Assembly (NCBI RefSeq): GCF_022682495.2
Contig: NC_071388.1
Location: 15,611,171-15,675,170 of the forward strand
DNA length: 64,000 bases
Direction of reading: 5' to 3'
DNA from: Desmodus rotundus
Lineage: Eukaryota; Chordata; Mammalia; Chiroptera; Phyllostomidae
Part shown: positions 34,691 to 45,022 of the stretch, piece by piece
Position numbering within the stretch: position 1 is the stretch's first letter
Layout: each line of letters begins with the position of its first letter
The notes under the pieces: generated by a model
The model's input: only the letters and a program-made list of their open reading frames with translations
What the model was told of the DNA's origin: nothing
The model's database searches: none
Position numbers and translations under genes: made by a program

Positions 34691-36416
34691 TTTTTCCAAT
34701 TTGAACTATGAATTTTTGAAAAAGAACTTTTTAAAGCAGAGAAACTATGATATAAAAAGTTATGATGGGAGCATAAAAAGCATGCACTGAACCATGTGTT
34801 TTCATCTTGCCAAGTCTTTAAGGTTAAGTACACTCAGCAGGATTTACAAACAGAAGTGTTTGTGGATAAATTAGCAAATGATAGTCAAATAAGAATAAAT
34901 AGCAGAACTTGAATATGCCTTGTTGTTTTGCTTGTGGTCACCAACATCCCTCTAGTTAATTAAGACAGAAGCTGGAAGATCTTTTCTGATACACCTGTTT
35001 CTTTCCCCTCAATCAATCATTAGTATTTGATTCTACTTCAACTATATCCAGAATCTCTCTATTTTTATGTGTCTGTAGTAGTCCTGCAGGTACTACCTTG
35101 GACCAAAAGGCCATATTTGTCCTCTGGAGTTTTTTAAGGTCCTTCTACCCAGTCTCCTTAATCCTAGATCTTTCCACTAAAACCCTCCAGGGTTACATTC
35201 TTCATTAGTAGCTAAAGCAATTAATTTTCTTTAAAAAAATTCAGTAACTTTCAATTAAAGGAAAAAAAAGATTGTTTACCTTAACCCAAGAAAATTTAAT
35301 ACTTTGGTCCATAGATAATTCTCTGACCTGATATTTATACCGATCTCTCCTCTGCCTCACACCTTCAGGCTTATTTGTCCTTTCAACATAGTAAGTTTAC
35401 ACCCGCCTTAGCGGCCTTTGTATTAATTGCATCTGCAAGGATGTTCTTCCCCTCATCGCTACATTGGTGGTTCCTTTTCACTCTACTCTTCAGCTTCAGT
35501 TTTATTTTCCTTGAGAAGTCTTAAATGAACTAATATCTAGTAATGATTTATCATTCCGCTTTTCATTTTTCTTTGTGCTCACTACCAGACATTTTCATTT
35601 TCAGTCAATGTTTATTTTATGTTTTCCTGCATTAGAACATGAATTCCATGTCAACAAACTTCTTGTGTTTTTGTTCATCACTTTACTGCTAGATTGCATA
35701 GCAGTGCTTGATACTTGGTAACTAGTCCATAAACAATATTTGCTCAGTGGTTGAGAAAGGAAGAAAGTGCAAAAATTCCATCCTTGGGAGATATATATAT
35801 ATATATAAAATATGTAATTATATATAGATCTTATATAAATATTTATAATTATGTAATTATATTATTTTTTCCACAAATAAAGAAGTTAAATTAAGTTTGA
35901 TGATATTTTATTGAGTGGATAAGACGATGTAAAAGCACAGCATGTTCTTACAAATAGAACAAAATATATTGACTGGTGAATTGATCCCACTTTATTTACT
36001 GTCACATATTCACCTATTCGAGTGAGACAGAGCCTAATTTCTGGTTATTCTTTAAGTGTTCTGTGTCCAACAGTTAAGCAGATGTCATTTTTTTGCAAAT
36101 TGAATCAATTTTTAATTGAAAATATGCTATTAAATTTAGCATCTCCTGAAGTGAAGAAAATCCATCCCTATAGCATATTCATGAGAAATAGTGATAGAAA
36201 TATTGTCTAGTAATATTGAAAGAGGCTTGAAAATAAAAAATGAATATGGCCATACAGAATTAATTCTTCTATATCTCTAAGCCTAAAAAATAATGTATGA
36301 GACCATATTTGCCCAAATGTATGTATAAAAAACAAATAGAAAAGACTCAATGATAAAAAATGAATTACTGTTGTACTTTTGAGATTAGATACAATTTTAT
36401 CTAGAGACCACAAACC
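34691..36416 (-). other. NCAM2 intron, unassigned
   Basis: AT-rich intron with a TA-rich low-complexity block at 35791-35870. No exon-like signal noted. Confidence 0.5.
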
Positions 36417-36429
36417 AAAAGTAAGTATT

Positions 36430-36633
36430 TTTTTAAAGATTTTATTTATTTATTTTAGACAGAGGGGGAGGGTGGGAGAAAGAGAGAAAGAGAAACATCA
36501 ATGTGTTGTTGCCTCTCTCCCACCCGCTACTGGGGACCTGGCCTGAAACCCAGTGCCCCAACCGGGAACCGAACCAATAACCCTTTGGTTCGCAGGCTAA
36601 CACTCAATCCACTGAGCCACAGCAGCCAAGGCC
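36430..36633 (-). repeat. Ves SINE with target-site duplication
   Basis: Complement of Ves with A-tail at left and head complement at right ('cactgagccacagcagccaa'). Flanked by a 13-bp direct repeat with one mismatch (36417-36429 aaaagtaagtatt, 36634-36646 aaaaataagtatt). Same sense as NCAM2. Confidence 0.9.
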
Positions 36634-37029
36634 AAAAATAAGTATTAAAACCTCTTAATTACTCTTTTACATGACAAGGAAATTTTCTGCAAAATTTAAC
36701 TCTGCATATTTTCTCGGAATTTCCATTTTGTCTAATTAAATAAAATGTCACAGAGAACTCCAAATTCTAATATGTAGTCACCTTTTAATCAAAATTTGGA
36801 GGAATAAATTCAGACTCTGGATTAATGTATTACATTAAATAATTGTTTATACTTTCTATATAAACAATTTTGAAACTTGTATGTAGTCACTTCTTACAAT
36901 TGTAGGCACTGGTACAATTTATGTTAACTCAGTTTAACTTAGTTTTTACATCAGATTATTATTGATGCTTTTGCTTTATTCAATATTAACAGATAAATGG
37001 TGGGAAAAATCATAACCAAATATGATTAT

Positions 37030-37078
37030 ATTATTCTATATCTATCTATCCATCTATCTACTTACCTACCTACCTATC
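37030..37078 (+). repeat. (TCTA)n/(CCTA)n microsatellite
   Basis: Tetranucleotide run of TCTA, CCAT and CCTA variants in intron. Confidence 0.8.
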
Positions 37079-37133
37079 AATATTTAAATCATGTCAATAA
37101 AATTTTTACTGTGGATCCCATTTTAAGGTTTAT

Positions 37134-38211
37134 CTATTTATTTATTTATATATATATTTATTTATAATTTATTTATTTATTTGTTGTTGTTCAATTACAG
37201 TTGTCTCCATTTTCCCCATTTTCCCCACCACCAATTTTCACCCCACCACCACCCCCCACACCACCCATCCTCACCTCCCACCCTCAAACCTACACCTTTG
37301 GCTTTGTCCATGTGTCCTTTATACATGTTCCTTGATGGACCTTCCCCTACTTTCCCCATTATCCCCCTTCCCCCTCCCCTCTGGCTACTGTCAGGTTTCT
37401 TTTTTTATTTTAATATTTTGGTTATATTTTTCTTGCTTGTTTGTTTTGTTGACTAGGTTCCACTTATAGGGGAGACCATGTGGTGTTTGTCTTTCACTGC
37501 CTGGCTTATTTCACTGTACAGCTAAAGGAAAGCACAGTGAAATGAAATGGGAACCAACCGTATGGGAAAATATATTAGCCTATGATACTTCAAACAAGGT
37601 TTTGATATCCAAAATATATAAAGAACTCATATGACTCCACTCCGGGAAGACAAACAACCCAATTAAAAAATGGGCAAAGGACCTGAACAGACACTTCTCC
37701 AAGGAGGACAGACAGAGGGCCCAGAAGACATATGAAAGGATGCTCAGCATCACTAGCCATCAGAGAGATGCGAATTAAAACCACAATGAGATACCACTTC
37801 ACAGTGGTCAGAATGGCCATCATGAACAAATCAACAAACAACAAATGCTGGTGAGATTGTGGAGAAAAGGGAACCATAGTACACTCTTGGTGGGAATGCA
37901 GACTAGTACAAACACGGTGGAAAACAGTATGGAATTTGCTCAGAAAACTAACAATGGAACTGCCTTTTGACCCAGCAATTCCACTGCTGGGATTTTACTC
38001 TAAATCCTGAAATACCAATGCAAAAGAACCCCAATGTTCATAGCAGCACAATTTACAATAGCCAAGTGCTGGAAGCAGCCTAAGTGTCCATCAGTAAATG
38101 AGTGGATCAAAAACCTGTGGTACATTTACACAATGGAATACTATGCAGCAGAAAGAAAGAGGGAACCGCTACCCTTTGTGATAGTATGGTTGGAACTGGA
38201 GAGCATTATGC
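37134..38211 (-). mobile_element. 5'-inverted L1 insertion (twin-priming structure)
   Basis: Minus-oriented L1 3' UTR occupies 37134-37515, with a TTTA-type tail at the left. An inverted (plus-oriented) ORF2 C-terminal segment occupies about 37520-38215, including 'MEYYAAERK' near 38130. The outer right end (..cattatgctaag) and the start of the minus part (gtgaaataagcc..) are adjacent in intact L1, as twin priming requires. A 10-bp target duplication taaggtttat is seen at 37124-37133 and 38212-38221 (it overlaps the L1 end by a few bases). The insertion lies in the NCAM2 intron, 210 bp past the donor of the transmembrane exon. Confidence 0.9.
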
Positions 38212-38431
38212 TAAGGTTTATTTTTTAATACAGCAGGCAGTTTACAAAGTCATTTGGCTCTATAAGATGCCGTATTTAAGGTAATATAGATTTAAGATAA
38301 AAAAATAGCCAGAGCAGTGTCCAGTGGTGTTATAGTTAAACTCTTTGTTCGAAAAACAGTCTTGAATACAGTACTCAATCTTGACGGTGGCACTTGTTTA
38401 ATGTAATGTGATGCAGGTGTCTGGTACTCAC

Positions 38432-38636
38432 AGGTAGGCAGCCTTTCCTTCTTCAAGTTCTTTACTTTTGCCGCTGGAGCCACTCTTCTTCCCGCACATC
38501 CTCCTGGTGATGCACATTAATAACCCACATTGCCGAACAAAGAAGCAGCTGACATCTGTTACCACCAGAATTAGCAAGAGTGCTGCAACTCCCAGGCCAA
38601 TGACTGCTCCAAGCCCAAGACCATTGAAAAGTGTGT
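38432..38636 (-). CDS. NCAM2: NCAM2 exon: transmembrane helix and proximal cytoplasmic segment
   Basis: This 205-base exon carries two bases, 67 codons and two bases. It begins with AC (Asp when joined to the previous G) and then [21 protein letters not shown] hydrophobic run of about 20 residues (roughly residues 7-26 of the exon: glycine/alanine-rich, then LLLILVV) is the single membrane-spanning helix. A cytoplasmic cysteine-rich stretch follows ([20 protein letters not shown]), where NCAM proteins are known to be palmitoylated, and then a basic, serine-rich segment ([20 protein letters not shown]). The acceptor is preceded by a T-rich tract and ends TTAAG at 38637; the donor is GTGAGT at 38426-38431. 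This exon defines the transmembrane isoform; GPI-anchored NCAM2 skips it in other mammals. An L1 insertion ends only 210 bp downstream of the donor. Confidence 0.97.
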
Positions 38637-40261
38637 CTTAAGAAATAAAAAGAAATAAAAAAAATAGTTTTATTAAACCTCACACTAGAAAAATATTAGA
38701 GAATTATTTAAAAATAAATCTTATCCAAGAAATATTCAACTAAAGACACAAGAAAGAAGGGATAGTCCTGGAAGATTTCAGTGTCATGATTGTTGAGAGC
38801 TAGTCTCTGATTATCAAATGATATTTTAAGCAACTAACATGGTAGTGATTTGAAATAGTTTTAAAAAATTTTAGATAAAAATTCTTAAGTGACTCTTCTT
38901 TCCAATTGACTTCTTGGTTCCCTGTGGGAAAGATAATGAATATTTGCATATCTGTGGCTGTACTTTATCAGAAAGTCATGCCATTAATAGACCATCACTT
39001 TGTTAAAAGGAAAATATAGTCAAAACTTCTGTAAGGCATGACTTAAATAAATGTTCTTTCTAAGATTATTTTAGAGTTAAGACTTAAATTTGCAAATGAT
39101 GGCTCCAAGCATTTTGCTTTGACAGATAATGCATTTAAAAATATCTGTGCATGAATATTTTTAAAAACCATTATTTTAGAATAAATGTGTACTTGTATTT
39201 CTCTAGTTAATATTTTAGTGAGTCACACTAGAGGCACGCTTTAACAGAGTTATGGCGCTTATGATCTTTCTGAAGGTAGGGCCCGATGGGAGATACTTTT
39301 CTTTGGCATGTAGTTGCAGGAAATCCCCAAAGCCCTAAGAGAATATCCATGGAAAGGTGATTAAGCAACAGATGTCATATGCTGACTGAGAATGGAGAAA
39401 TGGCAAAAAGGATTAGGATAGCAAAAATAAACCTACTGCTGCATGCCTGTGGTGGAATGTGAGGGCAGACTACACAGTTCTAGCCAGAAAGACAGGGAAA
39501 TAGGCACAATGGGAAAAAAAAAAAAACAGATTAAAGTGGTTACATTGTGTTATCTAAAGGGTAAAGTGAGGATTATATAGGAAAATTTTATAGAATTATT
39601 CAAAATGATTCTTAGCACAATTATGTTAAAATTTCCTTCCTGGCATTATAAAATTATAATTTTATTTTTAATGATTAAAAAAAGAAGCTTATTACCCAGA
39701 TCATAATGGCATGCTTGCTAAGCAACTGATATGGAACACAAGTGAAAGATATAGAAACATATAAATTTGAGTTTTGAAAAAAAACCTCTTGAAAAATTAT
39801 ACATAAAACAAAGTTTTTCTAAGTCAGTTTTTAAAACTGAGTTCAAGCATTTTAAGTGACTCAAGGAAATTTTTATCCGAAGGAATCTATATAATTATTC
39901 TGATTTAGAATTTACCACTACTGGGCCACCCTTAAATATGTCACACCTGTCTGAATGCTAGTGTATCCTTCTGCATGATGCCTAAGTCTCATGTCCACAT
40001 TTACTTTATTGGTAGTTACTTTGGATATACTACTGCTCATGATCCAATAACCAAGCTCAACAAAGAATGGCTGACACTGCACGCCTGATTGGGCTTTCAC
40101 CCCTGTGGATGTATTGACTCCATGACCGTTAAGGTTTCATTTCTCTCTTCATTTAGGTTCTTCTCACATGCAGACAGAGCTGTAAGCCCAGTAACTCTCA
40201 CAGAGCAGTGATGATTTATCTAGCCTATTATAGAAATCCCCATTTCCTTTTTTTTAAGTAT
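38637..40261 (-). other. NCAM2 large intron, unassigned part
   Basis: Unique AT-rich intron. 39900-40200 is somewhat GC-richer but has no splice-framed exon that I can support. Confidence 0.5.
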
Positions 40262-40460
40262 ATAATCTTGCTTTGGATCTGGTGTCAGAAAACCCTGGTT
40301 CCATCACTTATTGCTCTAAGTCCTTAGGTGACTCAGCTAACTGTCTAAGGCCGAGATGCCTCTTCATTACAATAGGGACAGGTAGGAAAACCACCGCCAC
40401 CACAAACTGAGTCACAGGTTATGAAAAGATTGTTGAGAATTACCTAACACTTCCACACTT
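40262..40460 (-). repeat. MIR SINE
   Basis: 'ccctggttccatcacttatt', 'ggtgactcagctaactgtct' and 'gcctcttcattacaataggg' fit the MIR complement in the right order. Confidence 0.7.
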
Positions 40461-40913
40461 ATTGCCCAGAACTAAGTAAAAATTTAACAGATATTTTAAA
40501 TTATTATTATTTTACTATTAAAAGTGATTTTTTACTCTCAAAATGTGATTTTTGAGAAAGAATGGACTACCTAAAGTTTAATTTGTCTGTAAATATATTT
40601 CTTCCATTAACAACCTGCAGTATCTCTTATGAAGCATTGATTATTCTCTGGAAAATAGAATCACTTTTTTATTGATTTAAGTTTAGTGAGTAAGCTTTTA
40701 AATAATACATAAATTTGTGACCTTTTTAGTATTCAACCAGTATATTGATCTGCTTCATTTCCATCTTTAGAAGAAGTTCATAGAAACATTTTATTTGTAA
40801 AGTACTTTATAGTAAAAGAATATTGATGCTATAATAACTGTTTTCTAGATAAACAAATTTATATCTTTTTAACTTACACTTGAAAATTTTAAAGGTTACT
40901 TGAAGTTATTTTT

Positions 40914-41164
40914 TAATTTTATAAACCAATTAGCTCAATTTTATTTTATTTTATTTTTTAAGATTTGTATTTATTTATTTTTAGAGAGAGGGGAATGGAG
41001 GGAGAGAGAGAGGGAGAGAAACATCAATGTGTGCTTGCCTCTCACATGCCCCTTACTGGGGACATAGTGGGCAACGAAGGCATGTGCCCTGACTGGGAAT
41101 TGAACCAGAGATCTTTTGGTTTGCAGGCTGGTGCTCAATCTACTGAGCCACACCAGCCAGGTGC
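40914..41164 (-). repeat. Ves SINE with extra 3' sequence inside its target duplication
   Basis: The Ves body is 40955-41164 (head complement 'gagccacaccagccaggtgc'). The 17-bp direct repeat tacttgaag(t/c)tattttt sits at 40897-40913 and 41165-41181. Between the A-tail and the left copy lie about 40 bases (40914-40954) with a unique AT-rich segment and a second A-rich end, as if the source transcript ran past its A-tail. Confidence 0.82.
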
Positions 41165-41471
41165 TACTTGAAGCTATTTTTATAAAAAAACTAAATATAT
41201 TTTTTTCATTGCAGAGGATAAGGTGAACATCAAAGAGGCTTATGTTATAAATATTTAATTAAGTTTTCTTTTGAGGTAATCTTTTTTTTTTCTTTAAATC
41301 AGCCCAATGATGTATTTAAATGTCTATTCTCATATCCCATGAGGTTAGACTACAATAACTATGAAAGGCAAATATTTTAATTCTTTGTGCCACCAATTTA
41401 CTTTGGTGTTAAAGTTTACTTATTTGATTCTGGATTTTTCACAAATAAACCCATAAAATTTGGTAGAATTA

Positions 41472-41711
41472 CTGTATTTTTTGGACTATAAAATGCACTT
41501 TTCTCCCTAAATTTGGGAGGAAAATGGGGTTGTGTCTCATAGTCCGAATGTAGCTTATCTGTCTCAGTAGGGGGGTGGTGGCGGTGGATTGGGGTCACAG
41601 GAGGCAGGAGCAGGACCACATTTTTTGCTTCAAATTTTTTTTCCTATTTTCTTCCTCTAAAACCTAGGTGTCTCTTATGGTCTGGTGCGTCATATAGTCC
41701 GAACAATATGG
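41472..41711. mobile_element. TA-flanked MITE, 240 bp (mariner-like superfamily)
   Basis: Imperfect terminal inverted repeats CTGTATTTTTTGGACTATAA and CCATATTGTTCGGACTATAT (right end, complement) share a GGACTATA core, and TA sits at both edges (41470-41471, 41712-41713). There is no transposase. The TA duplication suggests Tc1/mariner. Divergence between the ends is moderate. 41182-41469 to the left is plain intron. Confidence 0.8.
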
Positions 41712-41904
41712 TACTTCACTAGAATTTGGGAACTATCAATGACTTATGTTCTCAGAAGTATGCAGAAAACTCTTCCTTTATTAGTTAATTACAGTTTTAA
41801 TTATTATACAAATTAAAATGGATATAGCAATCATTTGAAAGATTTTACACTTATCTGTTTTAGCTTTTTAGCTTTCCTGAATACTTACACAAGTACATCA
41901 TGAT

Positions 41905-42010
41905 ATAATTTTAATAACAAGTCCATTGCAAATGAAAGCAATTATTATCAGTTCTACCTTAGAACTAAGAAAACTGAAGTCCAGAGAGGACAATAAAGTC
42001 TATTTAGTTT
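41905..42010 (+). repeat. MIR SINE fragment
   Basis: 'attattatcagttctacctt' and 'aagaaaactgaagtccagag' match the MIR core. Short and diverged. Confidence 0.55.
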
Positions 42011-42189
42011 CAGCTTTTATATTTTTATACCTGGTAGAGTTAACATTTTATATTTGATATTCATCATCAAATAATCAAAGGACAGGAATGAAATATAGTG
42101 AATTAATTAATATGTGTAATTTTCTTATTAAAACATGTCAAAATCTATTTTCCCCGTACTAGTAGTGGAGGAACAACTATTTAAATAAA

Positions 42190-43010
42190 GCACAAGGGCT
42201 TCTGGACAAGATGACAATGTAGATAAATGTGGTTCTAACATCCTCTCACAACCACACCAAAATTACAGCTGAACGGCAGAGCATCCATCATTCAGAACCG
42301 CCTGAAATCGAGCTGAACACAAGTCTTCTAATTATGGATGTAAAGAAGCAGCCACATTGAGACTGGAAGGAAGGGGGGTGACTAGGAATGGGCTGGTCCC
42401 CAAACCCCGTAGTAGATAAAAATTGGGAGGAATATCTGTGCTGTGGAGGTTCCTCCTGAGGAGCAAGGGGTCCCAGTCCCAGATCAGGCCTCCCATCCCA
42501 GGGCTCCAGCATTTGGAAGAGAAGTCCCCATAACTTCTTGCTATAAAGACCAGCAAGGATTGTGGCTGAATGAGACAGACAGATGGCTCTGGAATCCCAG
42601 GCATTCCTCTTAAAGAGCCCCCCCACCCACCCCGTGGACTTACTCAGATTCCTTTGCACTGAGCTCCAGCACCAGGCCAGCAGGTTGAAAGGCACCAAGG
42701 ACAGAGGGGGAAGAACTGAATTATCTGGCAGTTTTCTCCCAGACAGAAGTGCTGGCAGAAGCCATAGTTCCTTTGATGGCCCCCAACACCCCCACAGAGC
42801 TGGCAGGCCAGGGCCAAATCTGAGTCGCCATCAACCTGCCTGTCACTGTTCACCCTTCCTGGTGATTCCTTGAGACCCCACTCTACCCAACTTGTGGGCC
42901 CACCCAAACTGATTCTAGTGGCTTCTCCACACAAATGGTGTGTCTTGGCCCATGTTTGACACTTCCATAAAATTTCTCAGACAAGCAGCATCTGAGCACA
43001 ATGTCACGAG
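42190..43010 (+). repeat. Orphan L1 5' UTR-like sequence
   Basis: 'caagatgacaatgtagataa', 'cacaaccacaccaaaattac' and 'tcattcagaaccgcctgaaa' followed by GC-rich sequence resemble the 5' UTR of a bat or carnivore-type L1. No ORF1 or ORF2 follows. Its GC content is clearly above that of the surrounding intron. The family call is from memory and could be wrong; the open frames over it show no protein features. Confidence 0.5.
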
Positions 43011-44568
43011 TCTCCATTGCTCTAAATACCACATTTCTCTTCTGTGTAACAATGGTGGGCCTCCTGAATTTGAGGGGCATGGTGTTCGTCACTGAATTAG
43101 TATACCCATCTTTTAAATTATAAACAGGTAATATTTTATGATATTTATACTTCACAAAATACAATGTACGATTATAAAACAAAATACAGTAATTTAGAAA
43201 GGTGAAGTAAAATAAATATTGGCAATTCTAATTTTTTAAATATTCACAGTGGTATTGTTCATGTATTTTGCAGCCCACATACCACTATTGGATATATTTA
43301 CATTGTATGTATAATTTCATTCTGTTTCATTTTTCTGTGAAATGTGGACAAACATTCTCATATATTCTAGCTAAAATAGTATTTGATAATCATGTATGAA
43401 GGCACTTTGGAAATTCAAAGCATTATACAAATATGTTATTTCTTATTATACATGTTAGTAGTAACTTTGTTACTTATTTGTTTACAGTGTCTTCTTTTAA
43501 AGGATTAGATCTCAACTTTTACCCCAAAATGTCTTAGATTTTAGCAAGTATGTTTATTTACTGTTTATTTGAATACCGCTAACCTTCATGAACTATGATG
43601 AACAAAAATAACTGTGAAATCATATTTATATTTTATATTGTGGCTTTTTATTATTGCTGTTTTTTGAACATTTCTCTTAATGAATACCTATGTTTAATTG
43701 TTTTTAATGATCATTTTCATTTTTCTATTTTTATATGTGCATTTCACTGTGATCAGAGATCAAGATTTTCAGCTTAATTTTATTATTTAATCATTTATTT
43801 ATTTTTCATATAGTAAAATTATTTTTGGTATTTCCTTATTCTTTATGTCAAATTAAAATCTTGTCCCATGTTAAAATGAATTAAAGCAAGGTGAATTACT
43901 AGTAAGGCTCTAATTTCTCTGATGGGTTAGGTTGATTTTTGCTCAGTTTGGAAAAAGGATATATTGTTTATTTGCTTCTCATCCTTTGTAATTCATTTTG
44001 TCTTCTTTAGTTCACCATTAGTTTTTGTTATTATTATATTATTATAGTTACTTTTATTGTTAGGTTTATTTTGCACACTATTTTAAACACCTTCATCTTC
44101 ACTGAAATACAAATAAAATGGATACTCTTAAAAGATTATTACTAAACAGATCAAAAGCTCCTGCCTAAAAAACAACGAAGATCACTTCTTTTGTATTCTG
44201 ATCTTTTATCCTGTTATATCTTGGTACCCTTTTGTACAGCTCATAGAATTCATGAGATAAAAAAAGCACTTACATCATTCAGCTTCCTGACAAAACACAC
44301 TCATTAGCTAGATTTGAGTTCATTTGAGTTCATATTACTCAGATATCTGACTGTTGACTGAACTAGCTGAATAAAAATTGTGTGGGTACAACATGTAATC
44401 TCATGCATTTTTCAATGAACAATTTAAACAAAAAAGTATGCAATCCTAGTAATTTCTGATGGCTGTGAAAAGAGCATTGTTATCAGTGAAGAGAAAACAG
44501 AAGTATTTTATAAGGAACTGCATTTTGGAAAAAAGTCTTGAAATGTTAAAATGAAAGATCTTTAAAAA
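43011..44568 (-). other. NCAM2 large intron, unassigned
   Basis: AT-rich intron; no repeat or exon recognised. Confidence 0.5.
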
Positions 44569-44570
44569 TA

Positions 44571-44705
44571 CCGGAGTGGGCAAAAGTAGGTTTACAGTTG
44601 TTAATATGGAAAAAGACATGCAGGTTATTATTATTACAATAGCTTTATTAACTCAAAAGAATGTCACAATGGCAAGAAAAAAACACCTAATTTTGCCTAT
44701 GCTTG
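44571..44705. mobile_element. Mariner-like MITE, 135 bp
   Basis: The left end CCGGAGTGGGCAAAAGTAGG pairs with the right-end complement CAAGCATAGGCAAAATTAGG. TA sits at both edges (44569-44570, 44706-44707). The 'gggcaaaagtaggtttacag' motif is that of a mariner-type terminus as I recall it. No coding sequence. Confidence 0.78.
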
Positions 44706-44752
44706 TAAATTAAAAATCAAAACTGATTATAATCATGGGACAAGTACATAAG

Positions 44753-45022
44753 TTGTGTGTGTATATGTGTATATATGCACACACACATAATATATACACA
44801 TATACATATATGCATGTGCACACATATAGGTATATACATGTATATATTATACATATATGCACATATACATGTGTGTACACTTGTGTGCACACATTATAAA
44901 TGTATACACACATGTATGCACATATATGCATATACACATGTACATAAGTGTGTATATGTGCGTGTATGTATATGTGTCTGCACACATATAAACATATATA
45001 ATACATACATATATGTGTGTTT
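44753..45022. repeat. Long alternating purine-pyrimidine (TG/CA/TA) tract
   Basis: About 270 bases of mixed TG, CA, TA and GC dinucleotide steps (ATATGCACAC-type) with very few breaks in purine-pyrimidine alternation. Open frames on both strands (for example 44710-45006) are by-products and encode only Tyr/His/Ile/Cys-rich nonsense. Confidence 0.9.

Noticed and set aside
37030..37185. CRISPR-like short tandem repeats
   Set aside because: They are eukaryotic microsatellites and an L1 TTTA-type tail, without spacers.
37181..37456. Pro/Leu-rich frame of 91 codons
   Set aside because: It is a translation of the L1 3' UTR complement.
42288..42934. Several frames of 90-136 codons in the GC-rich block
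   Set aside because: They overlap on both strands, have no domain or codon structure, and are explained by the high GC of an L1 5' UTR-like sequence.
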